The position numbers and the translations under genes are program-made. A DNA stretch of 15,679 nt from Fimenecus sp963590415 (GTDB lineage: Bacteria; Bacillota; Clostridia; Oscillospirales; Acutalibacteraceae). The stretch is from positions 1-15,679 of the forward strand of contig CAVAPB010000029.1 in NCBI GenBank assembly GCA_963590415.1, written 5' to 3'. The notes under the pieces were generated by a model that ran no database searches, was not told the DNA's origin, and saw nothing but the letters and a program-made list of their open reading frames with translations. This document shows positions 1 through 6,367 of this stretch, in pieces; the stretch's first letter is position 1; each line of letters begins with the position of its first letter.

Positions 1-14
1 AGAGGGGCTATATT

Positions 15-479
15 ATGGCTATCGGCGAAAGAATAAGATTTTTTAGAAATTTAAAGGGTATGACTCAAAAGTATCTCGGTATACAGGTGGGCTTTCCGGA
101 GAAAACCGCTGATATTCGTATGGCACAATATGAATCCGGTTCAAGAACGCCTAAGGCTGATTTAACAAACAATCTTGCAAATGCATTCGGTGTATCGACA
201 AGTGCTTTAACTGTGCCCGATATTGACAGCTACAACGGCTTAATGCACACGCTGTTTACTCTTGAGGATTTATATGGTTTCCGTATTGATAAACTTGATG
301 ACGAGCTTTGCATACGCCTTGATAAGGGTATGGGAACAAACTATCTTACACTGTTTGATATGTTTTCCGCTTGGCAGGGACAAGCCGAAAAGTTCAAAAA
401 CGGAGAAATCACAAAAGAAGAATACGATAACTGGAGATATAACTACCCAGAAAGCGTAGCTTTCAATTCTCGTAAGTAA
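15..479 (+). CDS. XRE-family helix-turn-helix regulator, probably element-borne
   Basis: A 154-residue protein with an N-terminal XRE-type DNA-binding domain (about residues 4-66). It opens with the usual GERIRFFRNLKGMTQKYLG helix pair; the recognition part runs through MAQYESGSRTPK. This is followed by a Leu/Ala-rich helix and the 'FGVSTSALTVPD' turn typical of such repressors. The C-terminal half (about 75-154) has no domain I recognise; it is rich in Asp, Lys and aromatic residues. GAGGGG at 2-7 sits 7 bases before ATG and supports the start. A strong terminator follows 25 bases after the stop. The gene lies just outside the guaA 3' end, a place where integrative elements insert, so it is probably the last gene of such an element (inference). 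Target and role unknown. Confidence 0.8.
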   Translation: MAIGERIRFFRNLKGMTQKYLGIQVGFPEKTADIRMAQYESGSRTPKADLTNNLANAFGVSTSALTVPDIDSYNGLMHTLFTLEDLYGFRIDKLDDELCIRLDKGMGTNYLTLFDMFSAWQGQAEKFKNGEITKEEYDNWRYNYPESVAFNSRK

Positions 480-503
480 AACGGAATATAATAGAAAACA
501 CAA

Positions 504-542
504 AAAAGGCATTACCGACTGCAAAAGTCAGTAATGCCTTTT
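504..542 (+). terminator. Intrinsic terminator after the XRE gene
   Basis: A hairpin with arms GGCATTAC-C-GACT (508-520) and AGTC-A-GTAATGCC (526-538), one C/A mismatch, a 5-base loop, and TTTT after the right arm. A-rich bases before the left arm could let it act from the other strand as well. Confidence 0.88.
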
Positions 543-559
543 ATAATATTAAGATAATT

Positions 560-700
560 GTACCTGCAAACCAGTGGAACGCTTAGAATAAAGTCATTTT
601 TAGGTTTGCTATCATTTTGCTATCAAATCAGGAAATTAAGTACCTAAAACCCAGTGTTTATGCGGGTTTACGCTGCTCTTGGTATTATTCCCACTCAACT
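560..700. other. Putative end of an integrated element (att-like region) abutting the guaA 3' end
   Basis: There is no gene between 480 and 684. The stretch holds two sets of direct repeats. GTACCT-N5-CCAGTG occurs at 560-576 and again exactly 80 bases later at 640-656. TTTGCTATCA occurs twice, at 605-614 and 616-625, 11 bases apart, about one helical turn. Paired short repeats next to the 3' end of a conserved gene resemble the arm sites bound by tyrosine integrases and excisionases. The guaA 3' end is an established integration site for some genomic islands. No integrase gene lies in the window, and the partner att site would be to the left of it. The exact core cannot be set from one end; the overlap with guaA would be near TATTCCCACTC (684-694). 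Confidence 0.45.
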
Positions 701-2211
701 GTTGCGGGGGGTTTGGAGGTTATGTCATAGACTACGCGGTTTACGCCTTTGACCTCATTTGTTATCCTGTTTGACACCTTTGCAAGCAGGTCGTAGGGGA
801 TACGAGCCCAATCGGCTGTCATAAAGTTATCGGTTGTGATTGCGCGAAGCACGATAAGCTGTTCGTATGTTCTGTGGTCGCCCATAACACCGACCGACTG
901 AACGCCGGGGAGGACGGCAAAGAATTGGCTTAATTCGCTCTCATAACCTGTTTTAGCCATTTCATCACGGAAAACTGCGTCCGCATCCTGAAGTATTCTT
1001 ACCTTTTCGGCGGTGATTTCGCCGATTATTCTTACTCCGAGTCCGGGACCGGGGAACGGCTGACGCCAAACGAGCTCGTGCGGGATGCCGAGCTTTTCGC
1101 CGACCTTGCGAACCTCATCCTTGAATAAATCGCAAAGGGGCTCGATTATGCCCTCAAACTCAATGTCATCGGGCATTTTAACCTTGTTGTGGTGCGTCTT
1201 GATAACCGCTGCGTCGCCCTTGCCGGATTCGATACAGTCGGGATAAATCGTGCCCTGTGCGAAGAAGCCCTTGTCGTTTTCCTTCTTGATTTCGTCCCAG
1301 AATACATTGTAGAATTCCGTGCCGATAATCTTTCTCTTTTCCTCGGGGTCGGTAACGCCCTTGAGCTTTTCGAGGAAATGCTCCTGACAGTTTACTCTTA
1401 CAAATTTCATATCGAAAAGGGAGGTAAAGGTCTTTTCTACAAAGTCTCCCTCGTCCTTACGCATAAGTCCCTGGTCAACGAACACACAGGTAAGCCTGTC
1501 GCCTATCGCACGGCTCAAAAGACCTGCGGCTACAGATGAGTCAACGCCGCCCGAAAGACCGAGAATAACTCTCTTGCCGCCGATTTTCTCACGAAGCTCG
1601 GCAACGGTTTTCTCTATAAAGTCGTCCATTATCCATTCGCCCTTGCATTCGCATACTTCATAGAGGAAGTTGTGAAGCATTTTAAGTCCGTATTCGCTGT
1701 GGGTAACCTCGGGGTGGAACTGAACCGCATAAATCTTCTTTTCGGGATACTGCATTGCGGCGCACGGACAGTCCTTTGAGCTGCCGACAACCTCAAAATG
1801 CTCGGGAGCCTGCGCGATATAGTCCGTATGGCTCATCCATACAATGCTCTTTTCGGGAATATCCTTGAAGAGGGGAGAGTCCTTTACGCTGACCTCGATT
1901 TTGCCGTATTCGGAGACGGGAGCCGTTTCAACCTTGCCGTCGCACATCCATGCGATAAGCTGACAGCCGTAGCAAATGCCGAGTACGGGAACGCCGAGCT
2001 CAAGTATCTCCTTGGTGTAGTGCGGAGATTTCATATCGTATACGCTGTTGGGTCCGCCCGTGAAAATGATACCCTTGTAATTGTTGCTCTTGATTACATC
2101 AAGAGGGGTGGTGTAGGGGAGGATTTCGGCGTAAACATTGTTATCACGGACTCTGCGGGCGATTAACTGATTGTACTGACCGCCGAAGTCCAAAACAAGA
2201 ATTTTTTCCAT
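685..2211 (-). CDS. guaA: GMP synthase (glutamine-hydrolysing)
   Basis: Converts XMP to GMP using ATP and ammonia from glutamine; the last step of guanine nucleotide synthesis in the cytosol. At 508 residues it has the usual family length. The N-terminal class I glutamine amidotransferase domain (about 1-190) carries nucleophile Cys80 in GICYGC and His166/Glu168 in QFHPEV. The ATP pyrophosphatase domain has the P-loop SGGVDSS at 220-226. The C-terminal dimerisation domain ends in the conserved PPATVEWE. The start has a weak upstream GAGGT about 12 bases away; translation probably benefits from coupling to purA, whose stop lies only 19 bases upstream. The two genes form one operon from the promoter at 3559-3587. 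The 3' end is intact even though an integrated element appears to abut it. Confidence 0.98.
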   Translation of the reverse strand: MEKILVLDFGGQYNQLIARRVRDNNVYAEILPYTTPLDVIKSNNYKGIIFTGGPNSVYDMKSPHYTKEILELGVPVLGICYGCQLIAWMCDGKVETAPVSEYGKIEVSVKDSPLFKDIPEKSIVWMSHTDYIAQAPEHFEVVGSSKDCPCAAMQYPEKKIYAVQFHPEVTHSEYGLKMLHNFLYEVCECKGEWIMDDFIEKTVAELREKIGGKRVILGLSGGVDSSVAAGLLSRAIGDRLTCVFVDQGLMRKDEGDFVEKTFTSLFDMKFVRVNCQEHFLEKLKGVTDPEEKRKIIGTEFYNVFWDEIKKENDKGFFAQGTIYPDCIESGKGDAAVIKTHHNKVKMPDDIEFEGIIEPLCDLFKDEVRKVGEKLGIPHELVWRQPFPGPGLGVRIIGEITAEKVRILQDADAVFRDEMAKTGYESELSQFFAVLPGVQSVGVMGDHRTYEQLIVLRAITTDNFMTADWARIPYDLLAKVSNRITNEVKGVNRVVYDITSKPPATVEWE

Positions 2212-2230
2212 AAAATTATATGTACCTCAA

Positions 2231-3505
2231 TTATCTGTAAATTATAGCCTCGCGCTCAGGTCCGTTTGACACCATATCAATCTTATGACCGAGCTGCTTT
2301 TCGATGAATTCAACATAAGCCCTTGCCTCTTCGGGAAGCTGGTCAAAGTCTCTTATGCCTCTTATGTCGCAGTGCCAGCCTTTAAGAGTTTCAAACACGG
2401 GCTTGCATTTTTTGAGAACCGAGGTCGTTGGAAAGTCGTTGACGATCTTGCCGTCAATCTCATAAGCCGTGCAAACCTTTATCTCGTCAAGATAAGAGAG
2501 GCAGTCGATAGCTGTCATAACAATCTTTGTAGCGCCCTGACATTCAACGCCGTAGCGTGTGGCAACGCAGTCGAACCAGCCGACTCTTCTCGGTCTGCCC
2601 GTTGTAGCGCCGAATTCGCCCTTGTCGCCGCCGTGGATACGAAGCTCCTGCGCCTCGTCTTCGTCAAGGATTTCGGAAACAAATTCACCTGCGCCGACCG
2701 CCGAGGAATATGCCTTTGTAACGGTGATAACCTCTTTTATCATATGAGGCGGAATGCCTGCGCCGACTGCGCCGTAGCCCGCAAGGGTCGAGGATGAGGT
2801 TACCATCGGGTAAATACCGAAGTCGGGGTCTTTAAGTGTGCCGAGCTGACCCTCGAGGAGTATCTCCTTGCCGTCTTTGATTGCCTGCTGAAGATAAGCG
2901 TGAGTGTCGCATACATAGGGAGCGATTTTTTCCTTATATTCCATACAGGTGTTGTAGAGCTCCTCCTCGTCAAGCAGGGGTTTGTGATAAACATGCTCGA
3001 GAGTGAGATTTTTCAGCGTGCAGATGTTTTTAAGCTTTGCTCTGAGGGTTTCCTCGTCGAAAAGTTCATTGAGCTGAATGCCGATTTTTGCATACTTGTC
3101 CGAGAAAAACGGAGCAATACCGCTTTTTGTCGAACCGAAAGCGTTCTTTCCGAGGCGTTCTTCCTCGTATGTGTCAAGAAGAATGTGATAGGGCATAAGT
3201 ATCTGCGCCCTGTCCGAAACAAGAAGCTTCGGATTAAGACCTGCCTTACGGACATCCTCGAGCTCTGTCAAAAACTTGTTGATGTCAAGCGCAACGCCGT
3301 TTCCTATAATACAGACCGTGTGGTCATAGCACACGCCGCTGGGCATCAGATGGAACGCAAAGCGTCCTTTATCGTTGATAATGGTGTGTCCCGCATTTGC
3401 ACCGCCCTGAAAACGAATGACAATGTCTGCTTTTTCGGCAAACATATCGGTAATTTTACCCTTGCCCTCATCGCCCCAGTTAGCGCCGACAATTGCTTTT
3501 ACCAT
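2231..3505 (-). CDS. purA: Adenylosuccinate synthase
   Basis: Joins IMP and aspartate with GTP to give adenylosuccinate, the first committed step to AMP. The start at 3505 is chosen because AAGGAGG (about 3514-3520) lies 8 bases upstream and the protein then begins MVKAIVGANWGDEGKGK, as in the family. A 16-residue longer open frame exists upstream but has no ribosome binding site of its own. The protein has 424 residues, the usual length. Visible motifs are the GTP-binding GDEGKGK (11-17, catalytic Asp12), GGANAGHT (34-41, catalytic His40), SSSTLAGYG and GATTGRPRR (IMP and switch loops). First gene of a two-gene purine operon with guaA, placing both IMP-branch enzymes under one promoter. The leader is short (about 45 bases), so there is no room for a purine riboswitch. 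Confidence 0.98.
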   Translation of the reverse strand: MVKAIVGANWGDEGKGKITDMFAEKADIVIRFQGGANAGHTIINDKGRFAFHLMPSGVCYDHTVCIIGNGVALDINKFLTELEDVRKAGLNPKLLVSDRAQILMPYHILLDTYEEERLGKNAFGSTKSGIAPFFSDKYAKIGIQLNELFDEETLRAKLKNICTLKNLTLEHVYHKPLLDEEELYNTCMEYKEKIAPYVCDTHAYLQQAIKDGKEILLEGQLGTLKDPDFGIYPMVTSSSTLAGYGAVGAGIPPHMIKEVITVTKAYSSAVGAGEFVSEILDEDEAQELRIHGGDKGEFGATTGRPRRVGWFDCVATRYGVECQGATKIVMTAIDCLSYLDEIKVCTAYEIDGKIVNDFPTTSVLKKCKPVFETLKGWHCDIRGIRDFDQLPEEARAYVEFIEKQLGHKIDMVSNGPEREAIIYR

Positions 3506-3558
3506 TGTTTTTTCCTCCTTAAAGGGTTTATATTTTTGTTTCAAACCATACAAAAAAT

Positions 3559-3587
3559 ATTATATAGTATTCCGCCCGTTATGTCAA
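3559..3587 (-). promoter_or_regulatory. Consensus sigma-A promoter for purA-guaA
   Basis: Read on the minus strand: TTGACA (3587-3582), a 17-base spacer, then TATAAT (3564-3559). Both hexamers match the consensus exactly. The start point would lie near 3552, about 47 bases before the purA start codon. Confidence 0.9.
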
Positions 3588-3612
3588 CGAAAAGCGATGT
3601 GCGCCGAGCAAT

Positions 3613-3709
3613 AAAAAACAGGGCTTAAAGGCTGAGTGTTCATAAGGAAGTTTTATGCGAGAAACCCATACTTTCTTATGAACATTCAGTCAAAGAAGTC
3701 CTGTTTTTT
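3613..3709. repeat. 97-base imperfect inverted repeat between purA promoter and the XRE gene
   Basis: The outer arms AAAAAACAGGGCTT (3613-3626) and AAGTCCTGTTTTTT (3696-3709) pair, as do the inner arms CTGAGTGTTCATAAGGAAGT (3632-3651) and ACTTTCTTATGAACATTCAG (3670-3689), around an 18-base loop. The three substitutions between the arms all give G-U pairs in a plus-strand RNA but A-C mismatches in a minus-strand RNA. Ends carry A6 and T6, so it could terminate transcription of the minus-strand XRE gene that stops 10 bases away. Size and symmetry would also fit a small palindromic mobile repeat. Confidence 0.75.
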
Positions 3710-3718
3710 GTGAGTTTA

Positions 3719-4027
3719 TTATTTTTGCAATCCTTTGGCGATTGAAATCAAATTGTCCAGCTGCTTATCGTCCAGCGACTTTGCCGCCGAATACAGCTCA
3801 TTTGCTTTTGACGGATCAGCGGCTTCGGTATCGAAAAAGTCTTTCGGCGAAATTTTCAGAAATTCGCAGATGTAGAAAAATCCCGACAAGGACGGCATGG
3901 ACTTGCCGCTTTCGATATTGTTGACATATCCGGGATTTTGACCCATTGACAGGCTCATATCCCGTGCGGAAATTCCCTTTGCCTCTCTTAACCGAGCCAA
4001 CCGCAACGAAAAATCTTTTTCTGTCAT
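3719..4027 (-). CDS. Small XRE-family regulator, divergent from the SLOG gene
   Basis: A 102-residue protein that is almost entirely an XRE DNA-binding domain (about residues 6-66): RLARLREAKGISARDMS is the first helix pair, and PGYVNNIESGKSMPSLS contains the recognition helix. A short helical tail (about 75-102) may serve in dimerisation. There is no effector domain. AGGTGG about 8 bases upstream supports ATG at 4027. It is transcribed away from the SLOG gene (124 bases between the start codons), and an inverted repeat overlaps both likely promoters. This suggests autoregulation and shared control of the neighbour (inference). It could instead be an unrelated housekeeping regulator. Confidence 0.85.
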   Translation of the reverse strand: MTEKDFSLRLARLREAKGISARDMSLSMGQNPGYVNNIESGKSMPSLSGFFYICEFLKISPKDFFDTEAADPSKANELYSAAKSLDDKQLDNLISIAKGLQK

Positions 4028-4045
4028 ACACTGCCACCACCTTTT

Positions 4046-4108
4046 AATATATTTTAGCCCACATAAGATGTAAATGTATTTGATTACTACCCATAAATGT
4101 GCTAAAAT
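4046..4108. promoter_or_regulatory. Divergent promoters with an inverted repeat, XRE / SLOG intergenic region
   Basis: Plus strand, toward the SLOG gene: TTGATT (4080-4085), 17 bases, TAAAAT (4103-4108). Minus strand, toward the XRE gene: TTTACA (4074-4069), 17 bases, TATATT (4051-4046); an alternative -10, TAAAAT, lies at 4056-4051. Inverted repeat arms ATTTTAGCCCACAT (4051-4064) and ATGTGCTAAAAT (4097-4108) differ by two inserted bases and cover both -10 regions, as expected of operator half-sites. With the 4051-4046 choice the XRE leader would be only about 12 bases, which favours the alternative -10. Confidence 0.5.
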
Positions 4109-4151
4109 AACATATTGCAGATGATATATTTGCCTGAATGGTGGGTGTGAT

Positions 4152-4640
4152 ATGATACAGGGCGTGGAGAAGACCTGTTGCTTTATAGGGCACAGAAAAA
4201 TCGAAAGAACGGCGGAGCTTGAACGGCGTCTGAAAGATGTTGTATACGCTCTGATTGACCGTGGAATCGGAGAGTTTGTTTTCGGCGACCACTCGGAATT
4301 TAACGATTTGTGTTATGAGAGCGTAACGGAAATAAAAAAGGAATTTCCGCATATCAGAAGAGTACATTTCAGAACGGCATATCCCGATGCGGATGAATAT
4401 ACAAACAGACTGCTTGTAAGCGGATACGAGGAGAGCTTTTTACCGAAAAGGCTTGCTTCGGCAGGGAGGGCGGTCTACATTGAGCGCAACCGGGCTATGA
4501 TAGAAGCAAGCGATATATGCGTGTTTTATTGCAGCCGATCCGAGAATGCGGCATCGGGAGCAAGAAAGAGCGGTACAAGGGCGGCGTACGACTATGCCGT
4601 TGTTCGTAAGAAAACAGTGATAAATTTGTGCGCTAATTGA
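4152..4640 (+). CDS. SLOG/DUF1273-like Rossmann-fold protein
   Basis: A 162-residue protein with the N-terminal signature TCCFIGHRK (about residues 8-16), typical of the DUF1273/YpsA-like branch of the SLOG superfamily. Further marks are FGDHSEFNDLCYESVTEIKKEFPHI-type helix content near 38-67 and a C-terminal SGTRAAYDYAV segment, the small-residue/Thr turn that in SLOG folds faces a nucleotide-like ligand, before a final strand TVINLC. SLOG proteins are thought to bind or process nucleotide-derived ligands; the exact reaction is unknown for this branch. GGTGGG at 4140-4145 supports the start. It runs divergently from the small XRE gene and its stop overlaps the convergent M23 gene by 8 bases. 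No membrane segment or signal peptide is visible. Confidence 0.8.
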   Translation: MIQGVEKTCCFIGHRKIERTAELERRLKDVVYALIDRGIGEFVFGDHSEFNDLCYESVTEIKKEFPHIRRVHFRTAYPDADEYTNRLLVSGYEESFLPKRLASAGRAVYIERNRAMIEASDICVFYCSRSENAASGARKSGTRAAYDYAVVRKKTVINLCAN

Positions 4641-5346
4641 ACTCCTCGGGAGCTCTGCCGAGGGCGGCGATGGGGTCGGAATATTCGCCGTTTATAAGCA
4701 CTTCAAAATGCAGGTGAACTCCGTCAGCCGATTCAATCGGAATTACGGACAGGTTGCCCACCTTATCGTTTATTTTTACAGTGTCGCCCTCGTTGACTGT
4801 ACTGCCCTTGCCGAGACCGCAATAGCGCACGGTCATACCCTCGCCATGGTCGATTTCAACAACCGTTCCCCACAGTGAGTCGTCCTTTACGGAGAGGACA
4901 ATGCCGTTGTTTACAGCCTTTACGGGGTCCCCCGTCGCTCCCGAAAAGTCAACTCCGTTGTGCACACGCCAATCCTCCATCGTCTTTGAATACACAAGGT
5001 CGGAGAGTGAGGCGTGCTTTGATACGGTGTTGCCGAGCGGAAGCGAAAAGCTCTCGGCTCGAGTAACCGTCTGGACGGCGGTCGGCGGCTCGGTTTCGGG
5101 CTCATAACGGGTGTCGGGAATATCGTCCTTAACCTCGTTTACCTGCTCGTCGGGAATTTGGGTCTGCTCCTCGGTGCTCGGCACGGTAATTTCAAGCGGC
5201 ATGGTAATATCGTCCTGCGTGTTCTTTACGGCACGGTATGTCGAAACATATGAAGCTGCGCCTGCGGCGGCAAGACAGACGGTGATGATTGAGTAAAAAG
5301 CAAGCCTTTGCTTTTGCTTTTTTGTGAGCATATTATCAGTTTTCAT
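4633..5346 (-). CDS. Membrane-anchored M23 (LytM) peptidase, SpoIIQ-like
   Basis: A 237-residue bitopic protein: basic N-terminus, one membrane segment (about 15-35), a Pro/Glu/Thr-rich extracytoplasmic linker (about 45-95), then an M23 domain (about 100-225). The zinc-ligand pattern looks complete: His129 and Asp133 in HNGVD, and His211/His213 in HLHFE. This is the layout of SpoIIQ, the forespore protein that contacts SpoIIIAH across the intermembrane space and is required in engulfment. Clostridial SpoIIQ proteins keep the zinc site, unlike that of Bacillus subtilis. GGAGGTG (5354-5360) sits 7 bases before the start. A possible sigma-F-type promoter lies just upstream. A general cell-wall endopeptidase remains possible, so no gene symbol is assigned. 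Confidence 0.8.
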   Translation of the reverse strand: MKTDNMLTKKQKQRLAFYSIITVCLAAAGAASYVSTYRAVKNTQDDITMPLEITVPSTEEQTQIPDEQVNEVKDDIPDTRYEPETEPPTAVQTVTRAESFSLPLGNTVSKHASLSDLVYSKTMEDWRVHNGVDFSGATGDPVKAVNNGIVLSVKDDSLWGTVVEIDHGEGMTVRYCGLGKGSTVNEGDTVKINDKVGNLSVIPIESADGVHLHFEVLINGEYSDPIAALGRAPEEFN

Positions 5347-5365
5347 ATGAAAACACCTCCGATAT

Positions 5366-5395
5366 GAGTGTTCCCATATTTTTCCGAATATATGC
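5366..5395 (-). promoter_or_regulatory. Possible sigma-F-like promoter for the M23 gene
   Basis: On the minus strand GCATA (5395-5391) is followed after 15 bases by GGGAACACTC (5375-5366). This resembles the forespore sigma-F pattern (GYATA, about 16 bases, GGnnAnAHTR), with a mismatch at the last -10 position. Weakness: a start point 6-7 bases downstream would begin at or in the ribosome binding site, leaving almost no leader. Confidence 0.28.
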
Positions 5396-5419
5396 GGTTA
5401 CAATAAATTTGCAAAAAGA

Positions 5420-5445
5420 AAAACGACCGATTGCTCGGTCGTTTT
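5420..5445. terminator. Bidirectional terminator-like hairpin between M23 gene and lexA
   Basis: A perfect stem AAAACGACCGA (5420-5430) / TCGGTCGTTTT (5435-5445) with the loop TTGC. It stands between two divergent genes, so neither neighbour needs it as its own terminator. The rest of the 359-base gap (5347-5705) holds the M23 promoter region, a weak GC-rich hairpin near 5488-5507 and the lexA promoter; I see no gene in it. Confidence 0.6.
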
Positions 5446-5619
5446 CCTTCAATTTAGGGTTGTTTGAGGAGGGGGTATAAATACTCTGACGGGTTGCGGC
5501 CCCCGTTCAAAGTACACTGTAATAATAACGGGCATTTGTGAATTGGTAATGAACAAACGGTTAAAATATGACGAATAATTTATTAACAGCCGTTAAATTA
5601 AATAAATTTCGGACGATCA

Positions 5620-5659
5620 CGAACAAATGTTTGACAAACAAGAACATTTGTGCTAATAT
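5620..5659 (+). promoter_or_regulatory. lexA promoter with two SOS boxes
   Basis: TTGACA (5631-5636), a 17-base spacer and TAATAT (5654-5659) form a strong sigma-A promoter. SOS box 1, CGAACAAATGTTTG (5620-5633), overlaps the -35. Box 2, GAACATTTGTGC (5642-5653), fills the spacer up to the -10. The GAAC half-sites are exactly 21 bases apart, two helical turns, so two LexA dimers would lie on the same face. Box 1 departs from GAAC-N4-GTTC at one position and box 2 at one position. LexA bound here would block RNA polymerase, giving autorepression. Confidence 0.88.
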
Positions 5660-5705
5660 ACATTATAAGCAGAAGAACACACGCAAATTTATAAGGAGGT
5701 TTGTT

Positions 5706-6302
5706 ATGGCATCCATAAATCAAAAGCAAAAGCAGATATATGAATACCTTATGGAGCGTTCACAGGTGAGCAAGGTTCCGCCCACCGTTCGTGAAATTGC
5801 CGCAGCGGTAGGACTCAAGTCCCCGTCGTCGGTGCAGGCTAATCTTGACGCTCTCGAAAAAGCAGGGTATATAGAAAGAGACCCGATGCTCAAGCGTTCG
5901 GTGCGCGTCTGCAACGAGCCGCAGAACGACTACACACAGGTCCCGCTTGTCGGTACGGTTACCGCAGGTGCTCCTATCCTTGCCGTTGAGCAGATTGAGG
6001 GCTATGTTCCCTATATCGGCAGAAGCTCAAGCGACAAGCCGCTTTTTGCCCTTAAAGTCAGGGGTGAAAGTATGATAAACGCCGGCATTTTAAGCGGCGA
6101 TATTGTAATTGTCGAAAAAACGCCCTCTGCGCAAAACGGCGAAATGGTTGTTGCTCTTATTGAGGACGAGGCTACGGTCAAGACCTTCTATAAGGAAAAC
6201 GGACATTTTCGTCTCCAGCCGCAGAACGACGCTTATGAGCCGATAATCGTTGACGAGGTCGTTATCCTCGGCAAGGTTGTAGGGCTTATCAGAAATTATT
6301 GA
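5706..6302 (+). CDS. lexA: LexA repressor, SOS regulator
   Basis: Represses DNA-damage genes and cleaves itself when RecA filaments form. The 198-residue protein starts at the ATG 6 bases after AAGGAGG (5693-5699); a longer open frame upstream runs through the promoter and is rejected. The winged-helix domain (about 1-70) has the recognition helix in SPSSVQANLDALEKAGYI (39-56). The S24 peptidase domain carries the cleavage site Ala87-Gly88 (VTAGAP), nucleophile Ser122 (RGESM) and general base Lys159 (ATVKTF). All key residues are intact, so it should be cleavable. The gene stands alone with its own promoter and terminator. Confidence 0.98.
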   Translation: MASINQKQKQIYEYLMERSQVSKVPPTVREIAAAVGLKSPSSVQANLDALEKAGYIERDPMLKRSVRVCNEPQNDYTQVPLVGTVTAGAPILAVEQIEGYVPYIGRSSSDKPLFALKVRGESMINAGILSGDIVIVEKTPSAQNGEMVVALIEDEATVKTFYKENGHFRLQPQNDAYEPIIVDEVVILGKVVGLIRNY

Positions 6303-6316
6303 GCCGAATAAATAAT

Positions 6317-6355
6317 AAAAGCACATTCGTTCTTTTCGGAGTGAATGTGCTTTTT
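6317..6355. terminator. Terminator shared by convergent lexA and radical SAM genes
   Basis: Arms AAAAGCACATTC (6317-6328) and GAATGTGCTTTT (6343-6354) pair perfectly around a 14-base loop, with T-runs on both strands. It sits between the lexA stop and the stop of the minus-strand gene, so it can serve both. Confidence 0.9.
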
Positions 6356-6367
6356 GTGTATTGCGAT

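Noticed and set aside
3506..3553. N-terminal extension of purA
   Set aside because: The extra 16 residues run through the ribosome binding site; family members begin at the MVKAIVGANWGDEGKGK-type start.
3506..3558. Purine riboswitch in the purA leader
   Set aside because: The leader is only about 45 bases, too short for the aptamer, and lacks its conserved loops.
1189..3628. Plus-strand open frames opposite guaA and purA
   Set aside because: They are shadows of the well-supported minus-strand genes, without ribosome sites or recognisable domains.
5568..5705. N-terminal extension of lexA
   Set aside because: It would translate across the -35, -10 and both SOS boxes; the ATG after AAGGAGG gives a normal-length LexA.
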